From Lytechinus variegatus (taxonomy: Eukaryota > Echinodermata > Echinoidea > Temnopleuroida > Toxopneustidae): a DNA stretch of 64,000 bases. This document shows, one piece after another, positions 54,075 through 64,000 of the stretch. Position numbers and translations under genes: made by a program. The DNA is taken from NCBI RefSeq assembly GCF_018143015.1, contig NC_054740.1, positions 16,785,190 to 16,849,189 on the forward strand. The letters are read 5' to 3'. Positions within the stretch are counted from its first letter, which is position 1. Each line of letters begins with the position of its first letter. A model generated the notes under the pieces. It had not been told where the DNA came from. It saw nothing but the letters and a program-made list of their open reading frames with translations, and did no database searches.

Positions 54075-57000
54075 CCATTTGAGATGACACCAAACATGGA
54101 ACTATCATCATCCGTTAAAGTACAGTCCACCAGGTTGGTGTATCATCGTACTTGTAGAATTGTGCAGGAGTATGTACAGTGCTGTGGAAGATCTATTCTA
54201 CGTACGTGCTGTAAAAAAAAAAAAAGAATCAGTGCAGTCTTTATAGCGCAATTGGATTTTCTGCACCTCAGGCTTGAAGCTGGCTACTGAAGTGCAGTTA
54301 ACTGTAATGGCAGGGAGAATATTCCACAATCTAATGGCATCATGAATAAAAGTTTTCTGATAAGTAACAGTGCGAACATGTGGGACGTGTAACCTATCTG
54401 ATGACCACAAAGCGAAGTGGAAGTAGCAGCCTGGTTGAAGTAATGTACCTTTGGTACATCAACAATTGTGTTTACCAAGCCATAAACCATCACCACCTTG
54501 AACTGGGCTCTTTCTTCAAGGGTGGACCACTGCAGCTGTCGTAGCATATCAGTGACACTACTAGTGGGATGATGGTCTCCCATGGTGAATCTAGCATATC
54601 GTCGCTGCACCATCTCCAGCTTCCGGGTGTTTAGACCAAAAGCTTCAGTCTCTGTATTTTGGTTGTTCCGCTGAACTGCGTTGGCTCCACTCACCATACA
54701 TAGACTGAAGTGGTTGGGGGTCCGTGGCTACAGACAACGTATAGTGAACTAGCGTTTTATAGATCGCGATTTAAAACTGTTTTTTGGGCGAAATTTAATT
54801 ATGAAATTCAGGGAAATACAAATAATTTAAGTAATTGCATACCTTGGACCGGATTTATTGATAAAAAAAATCCACTGGATGATTGAGAAATCTGTCATCT
54901 AAGCCATTTTCTCCTGACCTGACGGTTTATCTTGCAAGTTGCCATCTTGAATGACGTCATTATCGTTAATGTCTCGATATATCGCGATTATAACTATTAT
55001 CGTTTGTCTTCGTGAGTGTATCGTATCGTATTATTGCCTTGTAGGTGTGCTGGTGGAATGCAATATCGATATCACATTCGTACATTGTTGACGCCCTCTC
55101 CGCGTTCGTTTGTAAATATTTCATAGTTTGGCTGCCATTTTGACCTGTTTTCCTGTGTCGTACCCAACTAAACATCGGTAAAGTATAATTTTCATGCATT
55201 TTCATCTATATCGTTTAAATTTTTGTAAAATTGAATATTTAAATATTAAGAATGTTTAGTTTAAATATCCTTAGATTGTAACCTCGACGTGTAAAAGAAC
55301 CTCAAACTTTGGACTCTGGTCGGACAAAGGTGCTGGGGTTATAACAAATGGGAGCCCACACGGACGCTTTACCGTCGGTGAATGGGGATTACCGTAAAAT
55401 GTCAGAAATTGTTGAATAAATCCCCAGAAACGACGGTTATTCCTGTCTACCGGGTGTTGTGCTTGGTGAAGGGGTCCCACACTTCACATCCACATTCCAG
55501 GACAGGTCTGAGGAGAGATTTGTAACATAGAACCTTGACGCTTCTTGCGCATGAGTGCAGGTTACGTTGCAAGAAGGCACATGTAGAGTTGGCCTTCTTG
55601 GTGACCATGCTAATATGGTGGTTCCACTTCATGTTCTGATGAATATGAACACCAAGGTATTTTGCAGAGCTGACCTTTTGTAAAGGTTGATCATGAATGG
55701 AGTATGTCATGTTTAGTGGTTTCCGCTTGTTGGTTAATGAGATAGTTTGACACTTCTGAGGATTGAATTTCATAGGCCAGTCTGACTCCCACTTCTGCAA
55801 GGAGTCAAGATCCTCTTGAAGTTTGTTGGCATCATCCTGAGATTGGATCTTGCAGTATAGTAGGCAGTCATCGGCAAACAGTTTGGTTGTTGTCTGAGAT
55901 GAAATGCAATCAGGCAGATCATTGATGTAGAGTAGAAACAGGAGAGGGCCAAGGATAGTATTTGAGGTAGATCCATTGATGACTACTTTTGTTCTGTTGT
56001 GGAGGAAGTCTTGAATGAGTTGGGTGATACATGAACGTTGCTTACGGAATCCATATTGAGCATCTGTTATAATGTTATTACTATACAGGTGATCCATAAT
56101 AGAGCTGCAGAGAACATGTTCTAGGACTTTGCACGAGATAGATGTCAGAGATATAGGTCTGTAGTTCTCTGGATTACTCCTATCTCCTTTCTTGAACACG
56201 GGAGCAACATTTGCCATTCTTCAGTTATCTGGGATAATGCCTTGATGGATAGATGCTTTGAAGAGTATCGTAAGCGCTGGGGTGATCTCATTAGCAAGTG
56301 TTTTCAGTAATCTGGCAGAAATTCCATCTGGGCCTGTTGCTTTATGAGGATCAAGTCCGGATAACAGCTAATTGACACCAGTTGAAGAAATGTCAATTTC
56401 ACCTATGGATGGAGGAGAACTATCACCTTTATCAGGGATGTTGGTGAGACACTCATCCTTCGTAAAGACTGATGCAAACTGTTGATTCAGAGTGTTTGAC
56501 TTTGAGGTGCAGTCAGATTGGATGATTCCATTTGATGACTTCAACGGAGCAACACCAGTTGTATCACACTTCTTACTCTTGATAAATGACCAGAATCGCT
56601 TTGGGTTGCTCTTCGAGTCAGGAGATATGTTATTCCTGATGTAGTCATTATATGCAGATCTTGACTCTTTCTTTAGGGCTCTGTATTTCTCGAAATCTTC
56701 CTCGGTACCTGTTTGGCTCCTTGCCCTTGCATACTGGCGCTTCTTTCTTCTTGACAAGCGCTTCACTTTAGTGTTTATCCAAGGCTGGTTGTAGCGCACA
56801 GACAACATTTTTGATGGCACATGTTAATCTTGGATATCAAGAAGATTAGATTTTATGGACAACCACATATCAGAGATAGGGCTGTCAGAGTTAAATCTGG
56901 ATGTAAAGGACTGGCTGAAGGATATGCATTTCTCTTTCATCTGACGGACTTCTGCTTGTTTCCAGAGGTAAATCTTTCGCTTAACAGGTTTAGTCCATTG

Positions 57001-57420
57001 AGGTGTGATGCAGGAATACACCATTACAATATCATGGTCTCCTAGACCAGGGAGTGGTTTGCATTCAGTTACCAAGGAAGGCCGATTAGTCATGAAGAGA
57101 TCGAGTATGTTCTCATTCTTTGTTGTAAAATCAACCATCTGTTGGAGGTTACAACTATGAATCATTTCAATGAAGCGTCCACTTAGCTGTGCAGGGGTCC
57201 GTTGACTGTCTGAAGTTAGGGTTTCCCAGTCAATTCCTGGTAAGTTAAGATCTCCACCGATCCAAATGATATAGTTCTTATTTTGCTCACAAATACGCTC
57301 AAAGAGAGAGCAAACTGCTTCTAAGTACGAAGTATCACTGGAAGGAGGTCGATACAGGGCACCAATCACAAGAGATTTGTGTCCACTCAGTGATACTTTG
57401 ATGAAGACAAAGCCAGAGAC
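54075..57420 (-). mobile_element. CR1/L2-like LINE, 5'-truncated, split by a DNA element
   Basis: It lies antisense to PGM2. It starts inside the endonuclease (ALYRPPSSDTSYLE; GGDLNLPGIDWE; LPGLGDHDIVMV at 57369-56824). It then has a Lys/Arg-rich linker (56820-56368), RT (APVFKKGDRSNPENYRPISL; GFRKQRSC; LGPLLFLLYINDLPD; FADDCLLY) to 55447, and a C-terminal tail (RKLEMVQRRYARF...; IRLWNILPA) at 54622-54210. At least two in-frame stops separate the pieces. RT motif A and the SGVPQG part are missing through two in-frame deletions, so it is dead. No RNase H. Confidence 0.85.
54632..55449 (-). mobile_element. TAGAC-ended DNA element, 818 bp, inside the LINE
   Basis: The minus-strand order is TAGACAGGAATAACC ... 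CTTTTGGTCTA, so the terminal TAGAC is inverted. It is flanked by the exact 9-bp direct repeat CCGGGTGTT (54623-54631 and 55450-55458). Removing the element and one repeat restores the LINE reading KHNTRKLEMVQRR, which fixes the borders. Related pieces lie at 36789-36902 and 45500-45990. It is non-coding. A 9-bp duplication hints at a Mutator-like driver, but the short TIR leaves this open. Confidence 0.9.
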
Positions 57421-57693
57421 TTACATATATCTAGATCTAGTTTAGCAATCCAAACCATTTTGAAATTCGCTCTCTTTCATCACTAAGTTGAATACTAGTG
57501 CAATTCAGTGCAAAAGGTCATCGCCGCAGAATTCGATCTTCCAAAGTTTTGACACAAAAGTAAATATGAAGGCATACGTGCATAGTACACAAAAGGCACT
57601 GTCTTGTTTACTACACCGGGACCGAATAATAATGAATACTCAAAAACATGAGTTGACTAGGATCTAGATCTAGACGGTAGACCTAGTCTTGAG

Positions 57694-57966
57694 GACTCCA
57701 TGATGATTTTTGAAAAAAATATTTTTACATGAACTTCTTCATCATGGAGTCTTGACACTCTTCCCATACATGCATAAGAGACTGACCAAAACAAAGATGG
57801 ATTTTGCTAGGAAATCCATCTTTTAAGATAAAAATCACGTAAGTCATGGTGATTTTATTTATTCTTACACCTTACAGTGTAAAGAGAACATTTTTAGCAA
57901 GAAATTTTTGAAACCTTCCTCATCATTAGGCGTAGGAAGGTTTAAAAAATTTCTTACTAAAAATGT
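57694..57966. repeat. Cluster of three hairpins upstream of PGM2 exon 2
   Basis: Hairpin 1: GACTCCATGATGA (57694-57706) with TCATCATGGAGTC (57739-57751). Hairpin 2: AAAGATGGATTT (57793-57804) with AAATCCATCTTT (57812-57823), 7-nt loop. Hairpin 3: arms of 32 bp at 57888-57919 and 57935-57966 with two mismatches or wobbles and a 15-nt loop. These could be foldback repeats or intronic precursor RNAs. Confidence 0.75.
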
Positions 57967-58281
57967 TGAAAATTGAAGGTTTCTTACTAGTCCGATCTCT
58001 TGTAGATTATGTTTATTGTAAACATGTTCAGTTTGTTCCTAGGAACTTTGTAACATACATGTACGATATCTATGTTTTACTTTGAAACAGAATGAATAAA
58101 TAAACAAAATGTTATTAATAGGGAATATGTTTGGCATGATTCCATATACATGTATTTAATACCATACTTATTTTAAACATTATTTTTTTATTCTTGCACA
58201 ATGACATTGATTCTTGCACATTGCATAGAGAAGCAAACAAAAAATCAAAGCAAGTTTTTCCCGATGTTTTTTTTTCTTCAG

Positions 58282-58381
58282 AATATGGCAACCAGACAGG
58301 AAGTCACTGAACTTTTGAATGACCACAACGTCGCAGAGTTGCAAGAGAGGTTTGGGACAAGAATCCAGTTTGGAACTGCCG
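58282..58381 (+). CDS. PGM2: Phosphoglucomutase-2-like, exon 2
   Basis: It encodes NMATRQEVTELL through ERFGTRIQFGTAG. The FGTAG block is the conserved start of domain 1 in PGM2-type enzymes (FGTAGLRAAMG in human, recalled). The acceptor is TCTTCAG. The donor is GTACTG, a non-consensus +3 to +6, and splits the Gly codon after one base. Confidence 0.92.
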
Positions 58382-59859
58382 GTACTGTAAAATAGAAATT
58401 ATATTAATTTTCTTCTTTGCAAATTAAAATTGAAATAGATATATTAGTATTCAGCCTATGCAAATACAAAATAAAGATATAGTTTGATAAAAGCATTGAA
58501 GTGGGGGAGCACCCAACATCAACAACAAATGCAATGCCACTTAAAAAGGCAAAGTTAGTAGGCCTTTAATTTCAATATTTTTAGGACAAGGCCATGTTTC
58601 TAATATTATAAGGCTTAAATGTATTTCTGTATGAGTGTACAACATAAATGGAGAATAAAAAAATGCACAAAAAACTTTGAAATGATCTCCGATGGCAGTG
58701 GATTAATTCATGCCCTATCTGTACATCAGTTTAGCTGTCACTGAATGAGATGAAAATATCCTGGGACTGTGTTGTAAGCAGGTATGCCATCCATCTAAAC
58801 ATAATTATGTAACCTAATTTACTTTAAAATTATTGAAAAAAATAGGAGCAGTCATTGCAGTCAAAGTGAAATTGGTCAGTGACAAAACTCATGACTTAAG
58901 AATATGTCACTCAAAACCATTTCCCATAAATATTTGCAAAGAATGCAAAACATCAGGCCTCCATCAATAGGGAATTCTGCTTTCTTCAAATGTTTCGAAT
59001 TTGACCAGAGCTGATAAGCATTATTAAAGCAAAATGCAGCATCAGTTGCCATGTCAATGAATAATGCTTTATTTTGATCAATTTTTTTAGACTTGCTCAT
59101 TATACAAGTCCAGTTTGAGTGTCTTCTTAATCTTGTGCTTGTGCTATACACGTAGGTATGGCATGAATCATTGATGTGTTTGGGTGTCTAAACTCCCTAT
59201 AGTATGAAATATTTAACATGCAGTTGATCATAAAGTCAAGTAAGCAAGGGTGTATAGTAGGCTGGTTTGAGAATTGGTAGGTGCACATCTGGAGGAAGGT
59301 GGAACGAAAGTGGTATGGGGGGGGGGTGCACATCTTGGGGAGGTGGAACTAGAGTTCGGAAAATCAGCTGTTGAAAAAAAAAGAGAAGGGGTACAAATTT
59401 TGTTTTGCTTGCCAGTGTCGGAACTCGTCTGCCTCAGTGGGAGGGTGCACCCTGCGCCCTTGGTAAGTAAGCCCCTTGCCCAAATGATATAAATCTTCTT
59501 AGTAGTTATTAAGGTTAAACATTTTTATAAGCTAGCAGTTTCCTATTATTAGCCTGTAATATGACATATTTCTTATCTGTATCTGAATGTAATTACAATA
59601 CAAACATTTTGGGAAAATCATAATGGATTGTAGAAGTCAGGCCTGGTAGTAGTACTGGTAAATTAAAAGATTTGAATCCAGTTTTGTCTCCATGAACAGC
59701 GTTGCCGGATTTATCTCACACACATTAATCTCCTTTAATACCCCTCTCCCTCCACTTAACCCGATTCAGACAGGTCATCAAATAGTGGCACTGTGAGTGT
59801 GAAATTAATTACTTCAATTACAGCTAAGAAGACAGTGACTGAATTAAAACTACATACTA

Positions 59860-59976
59860 CTATTCCATTACTACTACTTATACCACCACTACCACTACTA
59901 GTACTACCACTACTACAGTTAACTACTACTAATAATAAAACTACTACTACTACTACTACTCCTACTACTCCTCCTC

Positions 59977-60063
<87 letters not shown>

Positions 60064-60175
60064 CTACTACTACTACTACTACTCCTACTACTACGATGAC
60101 CAATACTACTACATGTACCTCTGCTACTACTACTACTATTACTACTACTACTGCTACTAATACTACTACATGTAC
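59860..60175. repeat. CTA/TAG trinucleotide microsatellite
   Basis: ACT/CTA repeats run for about 310 bp with scattered interruptions. Open frames here encode only poly-Thr or poly-Val and are not genes. Confidence 0.97.
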
Positions 60176-60179
60176 TTCT

Positions 60180-60352
60180 CTCATTTGCATTTCACTGAGT
60201 TTTATATAAAACTGTTCAGTGAAAAAAATGAAATAAATTTGAAATGTCAATAACTTTTTTTTTTAATCTGAGTTTGATGAATTTTTCAGCATTTTACTTG
60301 TTTTATTTTTCTCTATTGAATTAAATCAACTTTTTTTCTAGGGTGGACTTGA
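60180..60352. mobile_element. TTAA MITE, right arm only
   Basis: It runs from TCATTTGCATTTCACTGAGT to CTAGGGTGGACTTGACCT, the right arm of the family seen whole at 35631-36227. The left arm may have been replaced by the trinucleotide repeat. Confidence 0.7.
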
Positions 60353-60394
60353 CCTCAAATCTTGACATGAACATAAATCTGTTTTACACTTTAG

Positions 60395-60462
60395 GTCTGA
60401 GAGCTGCAATGGAAGCTGGTACAGCAAGAATAAATGACCTTATAATCATTCAAACAGCACAG
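60395..60462 (+). CDS. PGM2: Phosphoglucomutase-2-like, exon 3
   Basis: It completes the Gly codon and encodes LRAAMEAGTARINDLIIIQTAQ (read in two parts: LRAAMEAGTAR and INDLIIIQTAQ), matching LRAAMGPGISRMNDLTIIQ of human PGM2 from memory. The acceptor is TTACACTTTAG. The donor is GTAATA, immediately followed by a TA repeat. It ends in phase 0. Confidence 0.93.
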
Positions 60463-60463
60463 G

Positions 60464-60465
<2 letters not shown>

Positions 60466-60535
<70 letters not shown>
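60466..60535. repeat. TA dinucleotide microsatellite
   Basis: About 33 TA repeats start 4 bp into PGM2 intron 3, next to the exon 3 donor. Length changes here could affect splicing. Confidence 0.97.
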
Positions 60536-60537
<2 letters not shown>

Positions 60538-61956
60538 TTTTTTTGATATTTTAGTGACACTGAGCATACATGAGTTGACAGAATTGTATACGTTTTTTAC
60601 CCTTAAATCTATTACAAAAAGTCAAAATAATGAAATTCAGTTAGCATCATTCAAAGCTATGAATAGCTTTTTTTTAATTACATTTAAAGTCGTGAAATGA
60701 TGTTATGATATACATCTCCCCTCCCACACCTTCAAAAGAAATATGTTTCCATATAAACAGTTACAGAGGCCTAATTTATATTTTTGGCGATGCCACTTTT
60801 CTATCAAGGGCACATTCCAATTATTGCAGCACAAATGGTAAAATTCAAAATGGACACAAGAAATGTCAATGGCCACTTAAAGTGGCATTAAAGTGATTGA
60901 AAAGGATATTTACTGCCATGGCCTTCGATTCTCTTGGATTGAGCCCTGGGCCGATATTCAATTATAAGTAGAGAATGAGTAAGTTTCTTTGCTTTAATAG
61001 CAAATGGTTAAACTCTTATTCAGATCACATATAAGTATTTTTCTTTATCAAGCCAAATTTAAGCAAAATACTTAATAAATTAGTAATAACCATTGTGACG
61101 TCATAAAGCCAAATAATGCGTAAAGTATGCATCCATCTGTGCATAGAATGTATGACTGCACATATCATATTTGTTAACTGTACGCAAGCCAGACTTTATA
61201 GCTGATGTACTTTAAGATTGAAAATGTTACTATAAAATATTACAATATGCAGACTGCAGAAATAATAACAATAATAGTGATATCTAATATTTAGCGCACA
61301 ACGTCTAGAGACGCTCATGGCACTAGCGCAGCAACAGTTCCTTTGGATATACAAAACTATGTATAAACAACAACAAATGTAAATGAAGCTAGAAAGCTTC
61401 TCCAAGAAGCCTAATTATTTCCCAATATGCTATCTCGGAAGTTGGATATAAAATTGACCCAGATATAATGTTTGCATCAGCTGTTGTTTTTAAAAGAGGC
61501 TTTATGCTGTCTTACATCTTGACACTTGTGTACCAAGATGATAACTGCATGTACATGCATTTGTCAATTATGGAATTCGGTATCATGATGTGAATTTGAA
61601 AGGTCAAGCCTGTGCCCTTTACCAAACCTGCGCCCTTTAACACAAAGGTTTATGATCAATTGATAAATGGTAATAGCTACTATTCACCAATTATAATCAT
61701 TGTATAAAATAGGTCTCTGATCCCAAATCTTTGTGTTGAAGGAGCAACACAGCTCCAATATTGGCAACAGATACCAAGAGCATCAAACGGCATGCAGCTC
61801 TGACAGGAGAGATTTATAGAATTAGGAACAAAGAGATGCTCAGTGGTAAACAGTCTGAATATACCTGTACCTTGAAATATAAACAGCATTCTTAAATCAG
61901 CACTCTGTATGTTTGTACTATTCACTGTACTTCTCATTTCTCATTCTTTGTCCTAG
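60536..61956 (+). other. PGM2 intron 3 remainder
   Basis: No gene is seen. A SINE-like patch with TTAGCGCACAACGTCTAGAG and GCACTAGCGCAGC occurs at about 61290-61335. Confidence 0.6.
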
Positions 61957-62045
61957 GGTCTCCTAAGATATTTAGAATCTGTCAATCCAGAATGTAAATC
62001 ACAAGGAATCATTATTGGATATGATGCAAGATACTCAAGTCAAAG
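61957..62045 (+). CDS. PGM2: Phosphoglucomutase-2-like, exon 4
   Basis: It encodes GLLRYLESVNPECKSQG followed by IIIGYDARYSSQ and part of an Arg codon; IIIGYDAR is the conserved strand of domain 1 (IVISFDAR in human PGM2, recalled). The acceptor is TTTGTCCTAG. The donor is GTATAA. It ends in phase 2. The catalytic Ser loop (TASHNP) would lie in a later exon, which I could not find before the end of the window. Confidence 0.92.
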
Positions 62046-64000
62046 GTATAATAAAGTGCATATTTTATGTTTAAAGAAGATGAATTGCTAATTGATTGAT
62101 AGTGATCAGTTTTTCCTTAATAGTTGTATAGATTTTGTTTAATGTGCAGTTTCATTCAGTGTTGTTTTTTTCAGACTTTATAAGGTGATGTATTCAGAAG
62201 ATTTGATGTAGTAATTCACACACATGTACAAATTAATTAGTCTTCAAGAATGACTTTAAAAATCCTCCTTGTTAGGATTGCACCATGTTTATTATATCAG
62301 AGTTCTTTCCTCAAGCTTAAAACCAAATTAAATGTCTGATACAAAGCAAAAAAAAACCCAAAGGCTTCCAGTCATATGTTTCTTACTCTATCCATTTGCG
62401 TGTTTCATACATGTATGCCACCAACAAACAATTAGAATCACAGATGTATTTCGCTTAATACAGGTTATAATCTGCATACTAAGAATCTTGCTATAGGATT
62501 GGTCAAAAGTGGGCCATGATAAAGGGTCGTTTCCCCCATTTATCATCACTCGAAGTGATGAAACTTTTGTGTTTCGCTGATCTTTTCAGCCTATAGGTTC
62601 ATATCGCGTTATAAATGAGTCTGAGTACACACGAAATGAAGAGGTCATTGCCCCCTTTTTTATGTGCGTGTTCCGTCATTTTCCACATACAGTGACGATC
62701 GTGCAAGATCTTGATGCTTGCGCAGTGTATGGCAGTGAGTCCAAACTTCGCACGTGTCCATACTTCGCGGACGGTCATTATCTAAAAATGTGAGTTAAAT
62801 GTGGTACTAACCAATTCTACAGCATTATGCCATCCATCTGATATAAATATTTCACTTTTTGAGCTTGAGGTTTTGTTTATATCTCCACAAAACTTTGGTC
62901 TGCGAAATTAGGTCACACTTTTTCTGAACGGTTTTACAGCACAGCGCGCATTCGCTGATTGGAATAGAATTTTGAGATCGCGATAACGGCAAAACCCGTG
63001 ACCTACTTTACATTTTTGTCCATGATTTTATAGTTTACGATCTTGCCGTCAATGTGGTAACTATTTCTTGAATTGGTTTTGTATAAATTAAGAATATTTT
63101 GTGTAAAAATTTAAGCCTGATGAATATTTTTGAAAAGTGCGCGAAGTTTGGACATTCCACCATACTTACCCGTTAGCAGTAAGACCTTGTGCCAAATAAA
63201 ATTGCATTGCCCCTCGATCGTTTTATTAAGATGTTAAAATTCCTTTGTGAGATCACTGTGACACAATTACATGTACCTACATGTAGAGGTAATAAAACCC
63301 TTGAGTTTTATGATCAAACTTTCTACTTGTAGAGATGTTGTTTATTATGGTTCTCAATGTGGAATTTAAATCATATAATCACCTCTTGATTTCAGGTGAT
63401 AAGGCAAACTATCACTTCCTCAGTAAGCTGGATGTACTTGCTATCTTTCTTCAGCTTCATTTCAGAAAGGTTGCTACATCCAGCTTGCCTCAAAAATTAT
63501 AGTTTTTACCCATCACCTTCACCAACAGTGATTATTTGCTTAATACTGAAATGTCTTTGATAATATGTCTTCTGCTGAATTGGTGGAGAGAAAAAGAAAA
63601 AAAATCTGAATCTGGTTATTTCACAGTACCGTATCTTTTTTTTACAATACAACAAAATGTCAGCATTTTTTTTTTTTGTACTTAGGTTCACTTGGACATC
63701 TGTAATTCATTTTGAACGCTATCTCAAATTGACCTTTACCCAGGAGAGCTCACATGATATGTATGTCCAATGCTATGCACACAAATGTATAAATTGACCT
63801 ACTTATGTGAAAAAATGCAAATAAACTGCATTCAACCTTTTGTCAGCTTTAGTCAATGCACATACTTGATTATACAGTTAGATTACATGATCTCCTTTAC
63901 CATCTTTGATACTAGGAAAAGATAAAAATAGTCGCATGTCAGAGCGTGGTCCAATTTCGCGAACAGGGTCAAAATGGTCAAAAAATTTATTTTTTGATAT
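62046..64000 (+). other. PGM2 intron 4 (continues past the window)
   Basis: No further exon is recognised. The segment at about 62490-63180 is GC-richer than its flanks, with GCGAAGTTTGGAC and its inverse CCAAACTTCGCAC, which suggests a degraded TIR element. A long foldback lies at 63394-63518. Confidence 0.6.
63394..63518. repeat. Long imperfect foldback, intronic
   Basis: AGGTGAT (63394-63400) pairs with ATCACCT (63512-63518), AAACTAT with ATAGTTT, and AAGCTGGATGTA (63425-63436) with TACATCCAGCTT (63475-63486), around a loop near 63451-63463. It resembles either a small MITE or a hairpin RNA precursor. Confidence 0.65.

Larger units (their letters stand above)
46863..58281 (+). other. PGM2 intron 1 (11.4 kb)
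   Basis: It runs from the GTAAGT donor to the acceptor TTTTTTTCTTCAG. It contains two antisense LINEs, an 818-bp TIR element and a group of three hairpins just before exon 2. A plus-strand frame at 47645-47917 is not supported as a gene. Confidence 0.85.
58382..60394 (+). other. PGM2 intron 2
   Basis: It holds no gene. A G-rich stretch near 59320 and a long CTA trinucleotide repeat (59860-60175) are the only striking contents. The TTAA MITE arm at 60180-60352 ends 42 bp before exon 3. Confidence 0.8.

Noticed and set aside
54966-55205. 79-codon minus frame within the 818-bp element
   Set aside because: No similarity to any transposase and no conserved motif, so the element is treated as non-coding.
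59756-60250. Poly-Thr and poly-Val open frames
   Set aside because: A product of the CTA trinucleotide repeat.

Overview
This window is repeat-rich invertebrate nuclear DNA, most likely from an echinoderm such as a sea urchin. The reasons are intron-containing metazoan genes, dispersed repeat families that resemble ones I remember from sea urchin genomes, hAT-type MITEs with GC-rich ends, and two kinds of LINE. The species call is inference from memory, not from a search.

Three loci are supported. (1) From about 3.3 to 23.7 kb lies a tandemly repeated unit. Each unit carries a conserved upstream block with a perfect palindromic kappa-B-like site, a CRE/ATF-like site and a C/EBP/octamer-like site; a huge 45-bp minisatellite; and a minus-strand terminal exon of a leucine-zipper protein I cannot name. 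Two units keep the exon and the minisatellite (exons at 9461-10010 and 20690-21203; arrays at about 4.9-8.1 kb and 16.6-19.9 kb). The regulatory block is present three times. Comparing the units shows empty sites for several transposon insertions, including a 2.6-kb hAT element with a second hAT element inside it. (2) At 30.1-37.2 kb, on the minus strand, is an F-box/LRR gene that looks like FBXL9 (LRRC29). An 8-codon first exon is split from the rest by a 5.1-kb intron, and the join falls inside the F-box. An NRF1-type palindrome sits just upstream. (3) From 46.8 kb to beyond the right edge, on the plus strand, is the 5' part of a PGM2-type phosphoglucomutase gene, with exons 1-4 visible.

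PGM2 intron 1 (11.4 kb) holds two antisense LINEs: a nearly full-length I-clade-like element with RNase H at 48.0-53.4 kb, and a 5'-truncated CR1/L2-like element at 54.1-57.4 kb. The second is split by an 818-bp TIR element with a 9-bp target duplication. The space between the FBXL and PGM2 genes is a pile of nested DNA transposons and short tandem repeats.

No LTR, viral or Polinton sequence, rRNA gene, CRISPR array or prokaryotic feature was recognised. All family names rest on motifs and memory, since no search could be run.
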